Positions 12,608-24,169 of a stretch of 64,000 bases of DNA are shown here, in pieces; position 1 is the first letter of the stretch, and each line of letters opens with the position of its first letter. The DNA comes from Acheta domesticus (lineage: Eukaryota; Arthropoda; Insecta; Orthoptera; Gryllidae). The stretch spans positions 36,201,221-36,265,220 of the forward strand of contig JAHLJT010009419.1 in the NCBI GenBank assembly GCA_031308135.1. Direction: 5' to 3'. The position numbers and the translations under genes are program-made. The notes beneath the pieces were generated by a model. That model made no database searches. It was not told the DNA's origin and saw nothing but the letters and a program-made list of their open reading frames with translations.

Positions 12608-13376
12608 CCCTTAACTAACACGGTCGGTTTCTGTAACGTAACTAACATGGCGCGGTCTCACAGACCGCTGTCGTATTTTTTTTTATTGAACTGAGATTGG
12701 CATAGAGGTAATGTTATTAATTTCTAATCATAGCAGGAAACATTATTCTTTCAATAAAGCTTTTTATTAAATTATTTTCTGATTTTATATGTGCAAAAAC
12801 ATATTTGAGATATGCCATTACTTTTGCAAGCGTCTTCATAAAATCCTAAATGGCTGTAATGGCAATAGCTGCATCTGTTTTCTCCCGTGCCTATCGTCAG
12901 CATTATCAAATCGAAGAGCTGACAGAATAAACAGAAATCTGAACATCGTGCAACGAAATATATCCCTACCCATGCCGTCAGTTGCGAACATGCTGTCAAT
13001 GATTTCATTTCCAGATCTGAAAATAGGTAATCCTACGAAACCATTGAACTCAATCAAACCAAGATCATGAAGATAAGATACATCTTTCGATGAAGTAAAT
13101 TTCAGTCACAATTCAGCAATTTTGAATTAGTTCTAATAATTATTTCTTTCATCTTATCTTCATAGAAAAAAATTTTTCCAATAAATTCAACATTAGAATT
13201 ATTACTTAAATTTTTGATTTTTTCCATAAAAACGTCTAAATCCGAAAAGAATTTACCAGGTGAATTACTCATACACTGTTACGTCGTCCATGCAAACTGC
13301 AAGACGACTCTCCTAACTCAACCAACACGCGTGGTCTCATATACCGCTGACGCGTCGTTCTTGAAAAAATGGGCGA
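12608..13376 (-). mobile_element. piggyBac-like element, left part (copy 1, cut by gap)
   Basis: Starts CCCTTAACTAACACGGTCGG directly after TTAA (12604-12607), with a subterminal GCGGTCTCACAGACCGC hairpin. The minus strand at 12836-13057 encodes a piggyBac transposase fragment. The right end is lost in the N gap; the complete element is at 38836-39759. Confidence 0.85.
12836..13057 (-). pseudogene. piggyBac transposase fragment (copy 1)
   Basis: The minus-strand translation MIEFNGFVGLPIFRSGNEI, then DSMFATDGMGRDIFRCTM and ILSALRFDNADDRHGRKQ, follows the DDE_Tnp_1_7 domain of piggyBac transposases. In that family the order is an IxxFxGLxYxxG-like helix, LWSxDG..IFRxxM, then LRFDD...R. Only about 73 residues remain in frame, so the catalytic aspartates cannot all be present. 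It is a dead internal remnant. Confidence 0.8.
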
Positions 13377-14376
13377 NNNNNNNNNNNNNNNNNNNNNNNN
13401 NNNNNNNNNNNNNNNNNNNNNNNNNNNNNNNNNNNNNNNNNNNNNNNNNNNNNNNNNNNNNNNNNNNNNNNNNNNNNNNNNNNNNNNNNNNNNNNNNNNN
13501 NNNNNNNNNNNNNNNNNNNNNNNNNNNNNNNNNNNNNNNNNNNNNNNNNNNNNNNNNNNNNNNNNNNNNNNNNNNNNNNNNNNNNNNNNNNNNNNNNNNN
13601 NNNNNNNNNNNNNNNNNNNNNNNNNNNNNNNNNNNNNNNNNNNNNNNNNNNNNNNNNNNNNNNNNNNNNNNNNNNNNNNNNNNNNNNNNNNNNNNNNNNN
13701 NNNNNNNNNNNNNNNNNNNNNNNNNNNNNNNNNNNNNNNNNNNNNNNNNNNNNNNNNNNNNNNNNNNNNNNNNNNNNNNNNNNNNNNNNNNNNNNNNNNN
13801 NNNNNNNNNNNNNNNNNNNNNNNNNNNNNNNNNNNNNNNNNNNNNNNNNNNNNNNNNNNNNNNNNNNNNNNNNNNNNNNNNNNNNNNNNNNNNNNNNNNN
13901 NNNNNNNNNNNNNNNNNNNNNNNNNNNNNNNNNNNNNNNNNNNNNNNNNNNNNNNNNNNNNNNNNNNNNNNNNNNNNNNNNNNNNNNNNNNNNNNNNNNN
14001 NNNNNNNNNNNNNNNNNNNNNNNNNNNNNNNNNNNNNNNNNNNNNNNNNNNNNNNNNNNNNNNNNNNNNNNNNNNNNNNNNNNNNNNNNNNNNNNNNNNN
14101 NNNNNNNNNNNNNNNNNNNNNNNNNNNNNNNNNNNNNNNNNNNNNNNNNNNNNNNNNNNNNNNNNNNNNNNNNNNNNNNNNNNNNNNNNNNNNNNNNNNN
14201 NNNNNNNNNNNNNNNNNNNNNNNNNNNNNNNNNNNNNNNNNNNNNNNNNNNNNNNNNNNNNNNNNNNNNNNNNNNNNNNNNNNNNNNNNNNNNNNNNNNN
14301 NNNNNNNNNNNNNNNNNNNNNNNNNNNNNNNNNNNNNNNNNNNNNNNNNNNNNNNNNNNNNNNNNNNNNNNNNNNN
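13377..14376. other. Assembly gap (1000 N)
   Basis: Exactly 1000 N, a conventional placeholder size, so the true length is unknown. It interrupts the piggyBac-like element. Any open frame drawn through the gap is meaningless. Confidence 1.
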
Positions 14377-16600
14377 TTTTGTAAAATTGCTGAAAGAAAG
14401 TTGAAAAATCGTACTGGATAATTTATAATTTGATAACATTGTATATGTGTTAATGTATTAATAATGTGACTGGACTTATTAAACATACACTATGATTTGT
14501 ATATAACTTACTACCTTTATTATGTTTTCACTATATTCCTTGTAATAATGTTAAATGCTTGGTGGCGTAAAGTATCTACAAAAATATGTTCTTGAGATCA
14601 CTCTTTAGAACTTGAATGTAAATGCAGTCAAACGAATTTCTTATGGATTCATGAAACAAAAATAGTATACAATTTCACTGATGTGAACATTGAATACGAA
14701 CGTATCTTTTGTGATACATTTCCAGAATAGTAATTGCAAACGAAGTAAGGGTTTCTAGTATAACTGCGATCTGTGCAGTTGTCCGGTAGGACACTTTTGA
14801 TGACGTCACTAATCAGTGTGGAGGCTTTCTATATCCAGGGGGTGTTGGTACCGTGCAATGATGTATACATATACCACATATGTATATATACACATCATTG
14901 GTACCGTGCACCTGAGGCAGCTGGTTCAGCGATCAAGAAGTATCCATTCTGGCCACAGAATGCAGTGTTGTCGATATAACTCCTGTACCTTATTGTAGAT
15001 GGTGCCACACGAGTTTCCACTCGTTCTATATTCCTCCATGCCGCGGTCATCAGAGAATTGGCAGGTTCGAGGATTACCCTTGGCCAGAATTTACAGTAAA
15101 TATGATTGGCTGTGGAGTATCTCGATGTCGTGGTTCTGTTTGTAAACAATAGCGTGTGAAGTGGCGGTATAACTATCTCCAATGTCATTATATCATTTCG
15201 CGTACTGCGCAAATAATCCAGGGGCAACCAATCTAACATTTCTATTTAAGGAATTGATATTTTCACAATTGTCAATGACAAGTACGCGAATACTATTGTA
15301 GGCAAAGTTACAATAGCAAAAAGGAAGCATGACATAACCTGCAAACGAATTTCAACGTAGTGTTCAGCACTTCAAGATCAAATATAAAAGCGTGAAAATA
15401 AAGGTTTAAAAAGCAGGCGTGATAATAAAGTTCCTATTTACAACAATAGAAGCAGCTACAAAACTGTGTACTTAATTGGATGGGAGAATTACTGCATCCA
15501 TCCGCCCGAAGAACATACTGCATGTGACTATGATTTGCGATATGAAAAGGCAGTTGTGCTTTTGGTTTTATTTACCTTGCAAGTTTTATATTTAATTTTC
15601 AAAACAACAGTATTGCCTCCCTATCGAGAAGTTTACAAATACTTTCGATTGATACTTTGTGTTCTGGTGAAGGGTTGCACGCAAAAGTTGTTTCAGTAGT
15701 TTGTAGTGCAACTAATAAAATAATTTCACCTCATTGGAAGTCAAGGCTATTTTCAAAGGAATTGTGCCACCCTAAATACTGGAAATCAAATCAAATCTGA
15801 TGTCATGGTACATTCAAATGCAAGTAATACTTTCACATTTTTTTACAATGAATTATATAATAAAATGTTATGATAAATCATGTTCTTTAATAAAACAAAA
15901 CAAATTCAGCATAATAGTCATAAAATTCAAAGATTGGAAATAATCCTGCCCAGGTGTTGTCAGAGTTATTTTGTCTTCTTCAGAAGATACAAAATAAAAT
16001 TTTATTTTTGTTTTATTGTGACATACTGGAATGAATGTGAAATATACAAAACATTCTTTAATTTTCACATAAGAGATTCCAAAAATGTTATTTGCACATT
16101 TTCATGAACTCTAATCCTTAAATGTACTAATTCATATTTATGTTTTGTGCTTCTCTGTATCCATAGTAATGTATACTTGTATAATGAAAAAAACCCTTCT
16201 ATTTCTAGGTAATTTAAGGAAAAATTTGGAAGCTGAAGCAGATTATTGTAACTTCGTTACTGAAAACGTAATGTAGGCTAAATATAAAAAAATATTTAAT
16301 TTTAAAATTCAGTTACATTTTATAATATCATTGAAATAATAGAAAGATTAATTAAATATCAATAATTAATTATGATTATATATCTGCCTCATGGTGCCTG
16401 ATACACCTACTTCTATAAATAGATTGTGCATATTGTTAATGTGCATAGTCTAAACTAGATTATGATACCAATATAAATAATATTCTAAAGATTTTTTTTG
16501 ATGTTTGGACTGATTGCAGGGCTGGATTTCTGAACTTAGGATTGTAAAACATTTAAGGGCTGTAGTATAAGAGAAGTAAATTAAAACAAATTTTTTGGTT
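14377..16600. other. AT-rich intergenic, no gene recognised
   Basis: No protein family, tRNA or terminal repeat recognised. At 14845-14910 a 12-base word, TGGTACCGTGCA, occurs twice and flanks an AT-rich imperfect hairpin. An open frame at 15466-15699 has a hydrophobic stretch (VVLLVLFTLQVLYLIF) but no similarity I can name, so it is not called. Confidence 0.4.
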
Positions 16601-17205
16601 TTTTAATTTGATGATTTCTAGTAAATAGAGGAAGATGCCGACAGAAATTCTAACTTTTGCAATTTTCGAAAATCCAGAGAATTCAAGCGACATGAGACCT
16701 ACGCCATTCTCTTAAATGACCTTCAGACTATCCAACAACAAAATTTAGACAAAAGTGTTGGTGCCATTTTTTTTTTAAATTTTGAAGCTGTCCCAGGAGC
16801 TTCATATAAATACCCTCCAAAACTAAAATATCGGTTTCAAAGTCAAGGGGCCGCGAGATTATTCAGATCAATCGGGGAATATCATTTTTGGAGAAAATCG
16901 GCTGAGCGGTCGCTAGAGTTGTTCAAAGACAGACAGACGGACGGACAGGCGTTTTGCTTTCAATTGGTTTTTTCAATATCAAGAAGGGATTCTGGCTGCA
17001 CCACGTGTTAGGAGATTTTTATTTCTTAATTTAGAAACTGGATTTATCCACTTTTTCGTTACCAGGGCCCTGTAATAAGGGTTTTTCTGCCGAAAATCCG
17101 CCGTTTTCTCGCGCAGCATTACATAACTTTCCCTATACTATACGTACGTATAGTATACGGGAAAGCAATACACTTTACGTACGTATAGTATACGGGAAAG
17201 TAAAA
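16600..17205. repeat. Dispersed repeat with GACAGACAGACGGACGGACA and GTATACGTAC motifs
   Basis: A non-coding repeat relic. It holds AGACAGACAGACGGACGGAC near 16927 and ends in two tandem units built on the palindrome TATACGTACGTATAGTATA followed by CGGGAAAG (about 17135-17203). The GCATTACATAACTTTCCCTA segment is related to 3640-3700 (inverted) and 61695-61735. Confidence 0.5.
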
Positions 17206-17582
17206 ATAATTTTCTAATAGATGAAAGTAAGATAAACAGTGACCATACCTTTGATTGAAAGCAAAAGCTCATAATGTGATTTTATTAAAAAATAACCTGC
17301 TCTGATAGAAAGACAAGACCAAATTATATAATATTAAATACCATAATTGCTGAACCCATTACTATATAGAAATAGAAATAAATAATAGAAACAAAATTAT
17401 CATTCAAAATTATTCAGCATGTAACTGACTACCCAGATGATTTATATTATACTAATGACGAAAAGGAATAGCAATTATCAAAAGAGAGTTTTGTTTGTTG
17501 CTGATGTTTGATTTCAATAGGAAATATTGTTTCTACCTTACAGGGATATAAATATTATAGACTGGATGTAGGTAAAGCTATA

Positions 17583-17821
17583 CTGCGATTTTTCTAACTT
17601 TGCCCTTCAAGGCTACTCAAATCCCATCTTCTAGTTGGAATATGTCACGGTATTTCGCATCTTTCTCAGCCGTTCAGCTAGATTTCGCATGATCGCGACC
17701 GTCTCAAGCAGTGCTTGCGATCATGCGACTTCTACCGAGAAAGACGCGAAATGCCGTGACATATTCCATCGCAAAGATGGGATTTGAGTGGCCTTGAAGG
17801 GCAAAGTATGAGAAATCGCAG
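17583..17821. mobile_element. TA-flanked palindromic MITE, type B
   Basis: A 239-bp near-palindrome, TA-flanked (17581-17582, 17822-17823). It shares the outer end CTGCGATTTTT and the ACTCAAATCC.ATCTTC block with type A, but its stem segment differs: ACTTTGCCCTTCAAGGC replaces GGAAGAGCTCTCAAGATA. The opposite arm carries the matching complement (GCCTTGAAGGGCAAAG, one mismatch near the joint). The core matches the family (CACGGTATTTCGCATC, GATCGCGACCGTCTCAAGC, GCGATCATGCG). Confidence 0.85.
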
Positions 17822-17823
17822 TA

Positions 17824-19190
17824 CATAGACCAACACTTGTTCTTTAATAGTTTTGTCAAACGTATCTTCGAAAGATCACTTCGCGTAACTCATTCTAATC
17901 ATTTTTTTGCTTTCTGAAACAAATAGTGGGGTCACTCTTTATTTCAAAAGCATTCTATAAATTCAACAGCAAAAAAATCGTACATGGCAGAGTTGTCTGT
18001 ATTGTTTAACAGGATAACCAAGGGCAATATGGAGGTATAACCCATAATAAGGGAGGTATAACCCATGGATCGAAATCGTGTTGCTTTCGGTGTGTCGCAA
18101 ATCGCAACTGATCCGGCCTCATGAATAAGGATTTTTGCTTTGATTTGCGAATTATCTTAACTCCTATTACACGGCTCTGAACGATTATTCTCGTATTACA
18201 CGGTATTGAGAATATGGGCGTTACTGTTCCATCCAGTCGCGAAATATCATAATTACTCCCAAAGTTTGTCGGTCTTGAAAATACTTTGTATCACATATTC
18301 ACCACGAAATAACTTCGGCGTGCATTGCCACGCCTTGCGACCACTCTCTAATCTCTCCTCACACCCCACCGTGTCGCGTGAACTGTCCCACTCCCCTCTC
18401 TGGCGTCTCTCCATCTACTGCCCATTTCTACCGCCCCTTCGTCGCCACCTCCTTGGATGACTCTGCCGCTTATCGGAGCTCCGTGCTCAAAGAGAAGACT
18501 GCTTACTCCAGACGGGCGGTTTTTGAATGCGCGTTCGGTGCAATAACACCATACCGTCTCTCTCATACAGATGGGGCATTAAACTATCATGAGACGGATG
18601 TAGGCAATTACGAGTGTAATAAAACAAATTAGATGTGCTGCAACAGCATTTACTTTCTCGCATTATTAGAAATATACATAAAATTGAAAAACTTCCACTT
18701 TTGTCCAACTAACTCATCTGTAACTTGAATCAAGTCCAACTCAACCTATTCAAACGAAGCGCCTATGGTGCATATCTGCGTTTTATTTCGATAATCAAGA
18801 ATAGTAGACATGTCTTATTTTTGCAAATGAAACAAACAATAAAATAACCTGTTAGAGTATTTTCATCTCTTACACAGAAAAATAAGAAGAATAATTTCAC
18901 ACAAAGTTGCCGTGTTTGTTTGGAATGAGCTTCCGATTTTTGAATACCCTAATTACTGATAATAACTTCTGATGAAGTTTCGAAGGGCGTTATGTTACAT
19001 TCACTGGCTGGGAGATCTAGAGCTTTTTGTCGTTGGCGATTTTCTAAAACCACTTTCCAAGTTTCTAACAATGAAGAATTCTCAAAATGGATACAATTAA
19101 GCAATCATCACACGTCGGTGTTAGAATCTGATTTTTAATACTAAATATTTAAAGAAAAATATGGCACGAAATGTACTTGCCCACGATGAA
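17824..19190. other. Intergenic, no gene recognised
   Basis: Holds a short direct repeat GGAGGTATAACCCAT near 18031 and 18050 and a moderately GC-rich block at 18300-18560. Short frames in that block (18206-18632) overlap in several phases and match nothing I know. Confidence 0.4.
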
Positions 19191-19195
19191 CTAGG

Positions 19196-19650
19196 GTCAT
19201 TCCATATTAAATCAACACAGTTTTAATTAAAGTTTTACCTCACCATTTTAGATTCAGATGAAATTTGACACATAGGTAGTATGAATGGAGAATAAGAAAA
19301 CTACAAATTTTGAGTAAAATATTTTCACCCGTTTCTGAAATACAGCCATGTAAAATTTTGCAAAATTGGGTTCCCGAAAATTTTTAAATTGATGTAGAAC
19401 CACACCAAATTAAGATAGAGAGCTGGAACAGGTGTCATTTTGCAGCTTTCTTTTTGACCTTTTATAAGATATTCAACTCAATAGGGGTTGCGCTCAAAAC
19501 GTTTTTGAAATTTGAATTTAAATTTTGATTTTGAGTTTTTCAAAATGCTCATCTTCAAAAAAATTGAAAAAATTCTAAAATAATCCTTGTATATTTCCAA
19601 ACAGATGGTGCAAGTTTAAAAATGGGACTGCAATGGGTTCATATGGTAAT
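19196..19650. repeat. Probable dispersed repeat starting GGGTCATTCCATATTAAATC
   Basis: Opens with a GGTCATTCCAT...AAATCAACACAG segment of a kind I associate with dispersed repeats in arthropod genomes. No coding frame, and termini not seen. Called from recollection of the motif plus composition, so weak. Confidence 0.3.
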
Positions 19651-19785
19651 CTTTATTTCAAATGCACAATATTTACTTAGTCTAGATTTTACTGATTTAA
19701 AATGCATTTTATTTCAAATTATAAGCCCTAATATATACAAATTATTAATTTAGTGTTTTTTATTGGTGAGTGTGTTGTGTTTTTA

Positions 19786-19838
19786 TTGTTGTTATTATTA
19801 TTATTATATATTATTATTATTATTATTATTATTATTGT
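19786..19838. repeat. (TTA)n microsatellite
   Basis: A run of TTA/ATT trinucleotides with minor interruptions (TTGTTGTTATTATTATTATATATTATTATT...). Confidence 0.95.
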
Positions 19839-19911
19839 TAGACCTCGGAATGTCATGCAATTGCATATTTTTACGGACTGTGCATATTGAAAGGAAATGT
19901 ATATAACTTTC

Positions 19912-20180
19912 ATATGCTAGTCCAGTTTGGTGTAATGTAGCCTCTATTCATTTAACAAAATTACAAATAGTACAAAATAAATTTTTAAGAAAAATTACCT
20001 AAGCCCTATGGTTTATTAGCGACGCACAATTACACAGAAAACTCAAATTAGAACCAATTGGAAAACATTTAGAAAAACAAATTTAGGCCAATCTTCTAAT
20101 GCACCAAACAGAATTAAATCTCGTTTTTCTAGAGACATATTTAAACCTCCGTAATTCAGAAAGATTTAGATTATTTTAAA
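19912..20180 (+). pseudogene. Jockey-like LINE, C-terminal RT fragment
   Basis: Frameshifted translation gives PVWCNVASIHLTKLQIVQNKF followed by LRKI, WFISDAQLHRKLKLEPIGKHLE and NLRNSERF. This is the thumb/C-terminal segment of Jockey-clade reverse transcriptases (PVWG....L.KLQ..QN..LR.I..AP....N..LH..L.I....). Only about 90 residues remain, with stops. It resembles the LINE at 21973-22987 but is more decayed. Confidence 0.75.
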
Positions 20181-21952
20181 TAAATAATAAATTTCATTAC
20201 TATATTTGCTATTTTCAAACAAAAGATAACAAAAGTTACAATTACATTAATATCGTTAGCCAAACAAGTCAGTTATGCAATGCATGACTAACTCTAAAAG
20301 CTCCTATGTATAATACACTTCCTTGGAAGGCAGTAATGCTGAACAAGCAGAATACTAAAAAAATTTAAAAAAAACACATGTCATTGTTACATTGGATGTC
20401 TGGAGGTAGCGCTGAGCTCGCTGTAATGATGGGCATGTAGCATGCCATGCGAAGACTTGGGCAGAGGTCATCGGAAGGCGGCCCGCTGGCTGGATGCGCT
20501 TAGTGGCCCCTTACGGAGCTCCCAGGAATGCATGAGTGTTGTCTGCCGTATGGCTACAAGCTCGGTATGCAGTTGAAGAACATTTCACCACATCAATAAT
20601 GCACTGTTCGCTTGCCACGCTAGGAGCAAGTGGCTGATGTGATGTGAATACATGGTCAATTAAATGATTACTTGCATGAAGAGTTATTGTTGTAAGCACA
20701 AACGTCGAACACAGTACATTACGCAATGCGTGAGAACGGTAATTACTGATCACTACTGTGATAAGTACTTCTGCACCACGCGCACAATGTTCACTTGAAA
20801 CGTAAATGTTCCGAGTTAATTCGATTAGCACCACTAATTAGTTCGTCGTGCTGAACTATTGGAACAATGTTAAAGCGGTCTTATACACGCGTATACATTG
20901 CGATGTGAAGATGTAACATGAGTGCGAGCTCCGCGCGGCACGGTGGTGCTCGTGGCGAAGGTTTGATCTCGACTGGCTGCAGATGTTGCGTTGTAGAGCA
21001 GCGCGATCTGCTGTCTGGCGCTGCCAATCAATCAACATGCACGTAATATAATGATGACAAGATTGAAAGTAAGGTATCTTTGGTTTGTTAACCAAGCAAA
21101 TCATATGAACATGTAGAGTTTTAAATGCTACAAATTACAATGTGTTTTATATAGTTGACTTGTTAGGATATCTGAATTGTATGCGCAACGGCCAGCATTG
21201 ACGAAGGCAATTCCTGGAAAGGCGCTGAGGCGGTGGTTCCTGATGAGGCTTTTCTCAGAATCTGAGTCGATATGGCGAACGTATTTCTCTGTTAAACAAA
21301 ATACATAATGAAATGGTTGTACAAGTAGCTTAATCATATGCGATGGACATATATAAATAAATGATAAATAGCTTGCTTGTTCGAACATACACCCCCACAG
21401 AAAAGTTATGGTTTTTGAAAAGAAAGAAAAAAGAGATATGAGGACAAGCTATGGTAGTTGGGTATAGGAAGTTAATATTGAATTATGTTATCAGTTACAT
21501 ATGTTGCGTTGTAGGGTGAGTGGCTTTAAGAGTTTGGAATAACTAAAGTAATTCCATTGTTACAAAAGGCGGTTGCCCATAAGTGTATTGGGAGGAGCGC
21601 ACTAGGCTTTAAAACACTAGTTATGACAAAACATGAAGGGGATGCCTTGGGAAGGCAGGAAAATTGGAGCTGAAATTCCTTTGTTAAAATAATACGCTTA
21701 AATGGGCTGACGACCCGGAATGGAAGCAAACGAACGGAGTGGATAGTGAGAGTGAAAAGGACGAGACGACCCGATGAAAGAGGCAACGAGGAACCATTGT
21801 GAAAATGGGGGTTGAAGAGGGATGGCGTCGCTTCAAGTGAAAACGATGAGACAAAAGAAGAGAAATAATTTTTCTACACACGAGAGGATGAGCACGAGAT
21901 ACTGGCTGTAAGATAAAGTGTAGTAAGCATGGACTTCCATATAGAGTGGAAA
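20181..21952. other. Intergenic, no gene recognised
   Basis: Minus-strand open frames at 20511-21388 and 21526-22048 show no domain I recognise. A somewhat GC-richer stretch at 20400-21050 could be an LTR or leader, but no paired repeat, primer-binding site or coding partner is visible. Confidence 0.35.
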
Positions 21953-23025
21953 GGCAAGCGCGGAGCACTTATGTGAAAGAATTCCTTCTCTGAAAAATAT
22001 AATATCTCTGCCGGGGTCCCTCAAGGTTCTTGTCTTTCTCCATTGCAATTCAATATTTATCTATCCGACATTCTAAAATTCGCTTCTTCTAAATTAGTCA
22101 TTTTTACAGATGATATAGCACTTATTAACTCACACACTAATATTCTTCTTGCTAGAAATAAACTTCAAATAGATATTAATCGTTATTCGGTGTGGGCAAC
22201 AATTGGAGAATCAAAATCAATATGGATAAATGCCAAGCCAAATATTTACGTTATGTAAGCCAATAACTACTCCTCCCCTTCTCATTCATAACACTCCTAT
22301 TCCTTGGCTTTCTTCCTCTTCATCTTTTGAATATTTAGGTCTCCATCTAGACACAATACTGAACAGTAAAATTCACATTAAAAATGTTATACAAAAAACT
22401 ACCAATAAAATACATAAACTTAATTCTCTCATAAATAATAACTCAACTATATCCGTGTTAAAACTGCTAAATGAATATACACTTCACTTATTAGACCTAC
22501 TTTAACTTATGCTTGTCCAATATGGTCAAATGCAACAAAATCAAATATACAAAAACTTCAAATTATTCAAAACAAATTCTTAGAAAACTTCTACATGCAG
22601 CTTGGTTTATTCCCTATACACAAATTCACAATGAAGTAAATCTCCCTACAATCCATGATTTGATTAAAAACTATAGTCTCAAATTTTTTTATACTCTTCC
22701 TTCATTACACCATGCACAATTTTTTAATCTTGGTAAAACTTCTCCCTTTCCTCGTAGAATTAATTCCAAATTTCCTAAAGATAAATTTCATCCCCCGTAA
22801 TTTTATTTATTTTCTCTTCTTTTCCATGTTACTTAGTCTGATATATTTGTCTAATTCTTAACAATTTACCTTCATAAATCCTCTTAAGAGGTAACTGTTA
22901 GTGTCCAAAATGACTGTCTACATATTGTAAATTTCAATTTCCTGAAAGACAAATTATCGAACAGAAAGTAATAAATTAAAAAAAAAAGACTTCCTCCTGA
23001 GGGAGGGCAAGCGCGGAGCACTTAT
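21953..23025 (+). mobile_element. 5'-truncated Jockey-like LINE insertion with target duplication
   Basis: The body lies at about 21973-22987 and ends in an A-rich tail (22978-22987). The 20-mer GGCAAGCGCGGAGCACTTAT occurs on both sides (21953-21972 and 23006-23025) as a target-site duplication. A shared GACTTCC upstream of each (21932, 22988) suggests the duplication may originally have been longer. The 5' end lacks the endonuclease and most of the RT domain, as expected from incomplete reverse transcription. Confidence 0.9.
21996..22800 (+). pseudogene. Jockey-like reverse transcriptase C-terminal half
   Basis: Begins in the RT palm: AGVPQGSCLSPLQFNIYLSD is the classic GVPQGS.LSP.LF..Y..D block. 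It is followed by KLVIFTDDIALINSH, where FTDD stands in the YADD catalytic position. It continues with LNSKIHIKNVIQKTTNKIHK and, after a frameshift near 22505, [19 protein letters not shown] and [20 protein letters not shown]. It ends at a stop at 22798-22800, with the 3' UTR and A-tail after it. Frame changes near 22258 and 22505 make it non-coding now. Confidence 0.85.
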
Positions 23026-23700
23026 ATTCCTGGAAAGCAGATAACATCACAATCAAAAAAACCTTAGAAAACCTGATTTTTGTAATATTAACGGCGGGGA
23101 TAATTTTTTTCGAAGAGCCTATAATTATTCTTAAAGTTTGGGAAGGGTTTCAGATTTTCTCTAAGGATTTTTGATTTTGGTGTTTAATTGCCCGTAAGGA
23201 CCAATGTTAATTGTTTCTCTTTGTACATCCTGATATTTGGAATATAAACGCGAGGGTTATTTTTTCTAAGAGCCTAAAATTATTCTAAAATTTTGGGAAG
23301 GTTTTCAGATTTTTGAGTTTATTTTGAGATTGATTCTGGGTGGGCGCTGCTAGCTTTAGTCTAAAGACGAGATACATCTCCATCTAACACAAATGAAGTA
23401 CGTAGTATATATGTGGATTTAAATGAAATGTATTATACAACAAACGGAACAGAAGCTGAAAGTGAAGAAAAGTGATAATGAAGGCAGTGAGCATAAAAGT
23501 GAGAAATGCGGATCTTTTGCTTCCCTAATTCATTTTGTTAACCAAGGTATTCATTATTTCAGTTATATTTTGGAATCATATTTTTTCTTCACAATAATGT
23601 GCCAACTTGATTGATATAATCTTTGCGGTCGCCATGGTGCACGCGGGCATAGGGTTGGGGACCCCTGGCCTAAGCTTTCCTAATGTTTCTGATCGTGTGT
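23026..23700. other. Intergenic, nothing recognised
   Basis: Contains two diverged copies of a motif of the type AAAATTTTGGGAAGGTTTTCAGATTTT (about 23130-23160 and 23280-23310), probably an internal duplication in an old repeat. No gene supported. Confidence 0.35.
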
Positions 23701-23706
23701 CCGTAG

Positions 23707-24169
23707 GGCGCTACTGTACGTGAAGCTGCTGCTGACGGCGGGCCTGCTGGAGCTGGGACTGGAGGCGGCCTTTTGGGCGATTCGCCCACACGTGTCTGAG
23801 TACCGCTACACTCATTACCCACGCGCAGGACGTGTCGTACGTGTTCTCTGCGCTGGGAGCTTCCTGGACGTGGCGCGCGCATTGGCGGTGCTGTGGCTGC
23901 CGTGGCGCGGTGGGAGCGCGCGCGAGCGGCGTGGCGTTCGCTCCGCGTCCGCTTCCGGCCACCCACGCAACGTCGTCGCCGCAGGCGTCCCCGCCGGCAC
24001 GTCCACAACCACTCACCCATCACCAGCTCCAACTCCATCACCAACAGCGACACCACCACCACCACCAACACCACAACCACCACCACCACCACCAACACCA
24101 ACACCAACACCAACACCACTACCATCAGATCCGACATCATCAAGTCGGAGCGTCTCTAGCGCGATTTAA
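23707..24169 (+). CDS. Orphan GC-rich exon-like ORF with membrane segment and Pro/Thr-rich tail
   Basis: A pyrimidine-rich stretch ending in CCGTAG at 23706 could be a splice acceptor. From there one frame stays open to a stop at 24169. It starts ALLYVKLLLTAGLLELGLEA, a likely transmembrane helix, then a basic region, then a low-complexity Pro/Thr tail encoded by CACCAC/CCAACA repeats (24000-24130). Base composition is sharply GC-rich against AT-rich flanks. The LLYVKL-type helix faintly recalls the N-terminal membrane region of diacylglycerol lipases, but I cannot establish homology. It could be a terminal exon of an unseen gene, a pseudogene, or a non-coding GC island. No partner exons were identified. 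Confidence 0.3.
24001..24130. repeat. CAC/CCA-rich low-complexity tract
   Basis: Imperfect (CACCAC)n/(CCAACA)n array. It yields Pro/Thr, His/Gln or Thr/Asn homopolymer-like peptides depending on frame, so the frames here are not evidence of coding by themselves. Confidence 0.9.

Larger units (their letters stand above)
1..13376. repeat. Large near-identical duplication, copy 1 (truncated by N gap)
   Basis: Bases 1-13376 match 26221-39602 in the same orientation over their whole length. The offset drifts only from 26220 to 26226. Differences are mostly one-base gains or losses, often in homopolymers (for example around 171, 483, 900-950, 1479), with few substitutions. The match is already running at base 1, inside a transposon, and is cut by the N gap at 13377, so neither end of the repeat is visible here. 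This fits two assembled versions of one locus (haplotypes or overlapping contigs) better than an old duplication. A recent tandem duplication remains possible. Confidence 0.95.
8154..13376 (+). mobile_element. hAT MITE carrying nested hAT insertion (copy 1, cut by gap)
   Basis: The left terminus CAGTGCATAGCGTCAGGGG starts at 8154 after the octamer ATAATTAG (8146-8153). Copy 2 reads CAGTGGCATAGC here, so copy 1 lacks one G. The MITE runs to 8785, where a second hAT element begins. The far end is not present because the N gap interrupts this copy. The complete structure is at 34371-41289. Confidence 0.85.
8786..13376 (+). mobile_element. Autonomous-type hAT element, ZMYM1-like (copy 1, truncated)
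   Basis: Starts with CAGAGGTGGATTTACG at 8786 after the octamer GGATGCGT (8778-8785) inside the host MITE. It encodes a broken ZMYM1-like transposase from 9317. It contains a Harbinger-type MITE, a palindromic MITE and the start of a piggyBac-like element before the gap. Confidence 0.85.

Noticed and set aside
13214..14486. Long open frames of 350-405 codons on both strands
   Set aside because: They run through the 1000-N gap; the only real sequence is a few dozen residues at each end.
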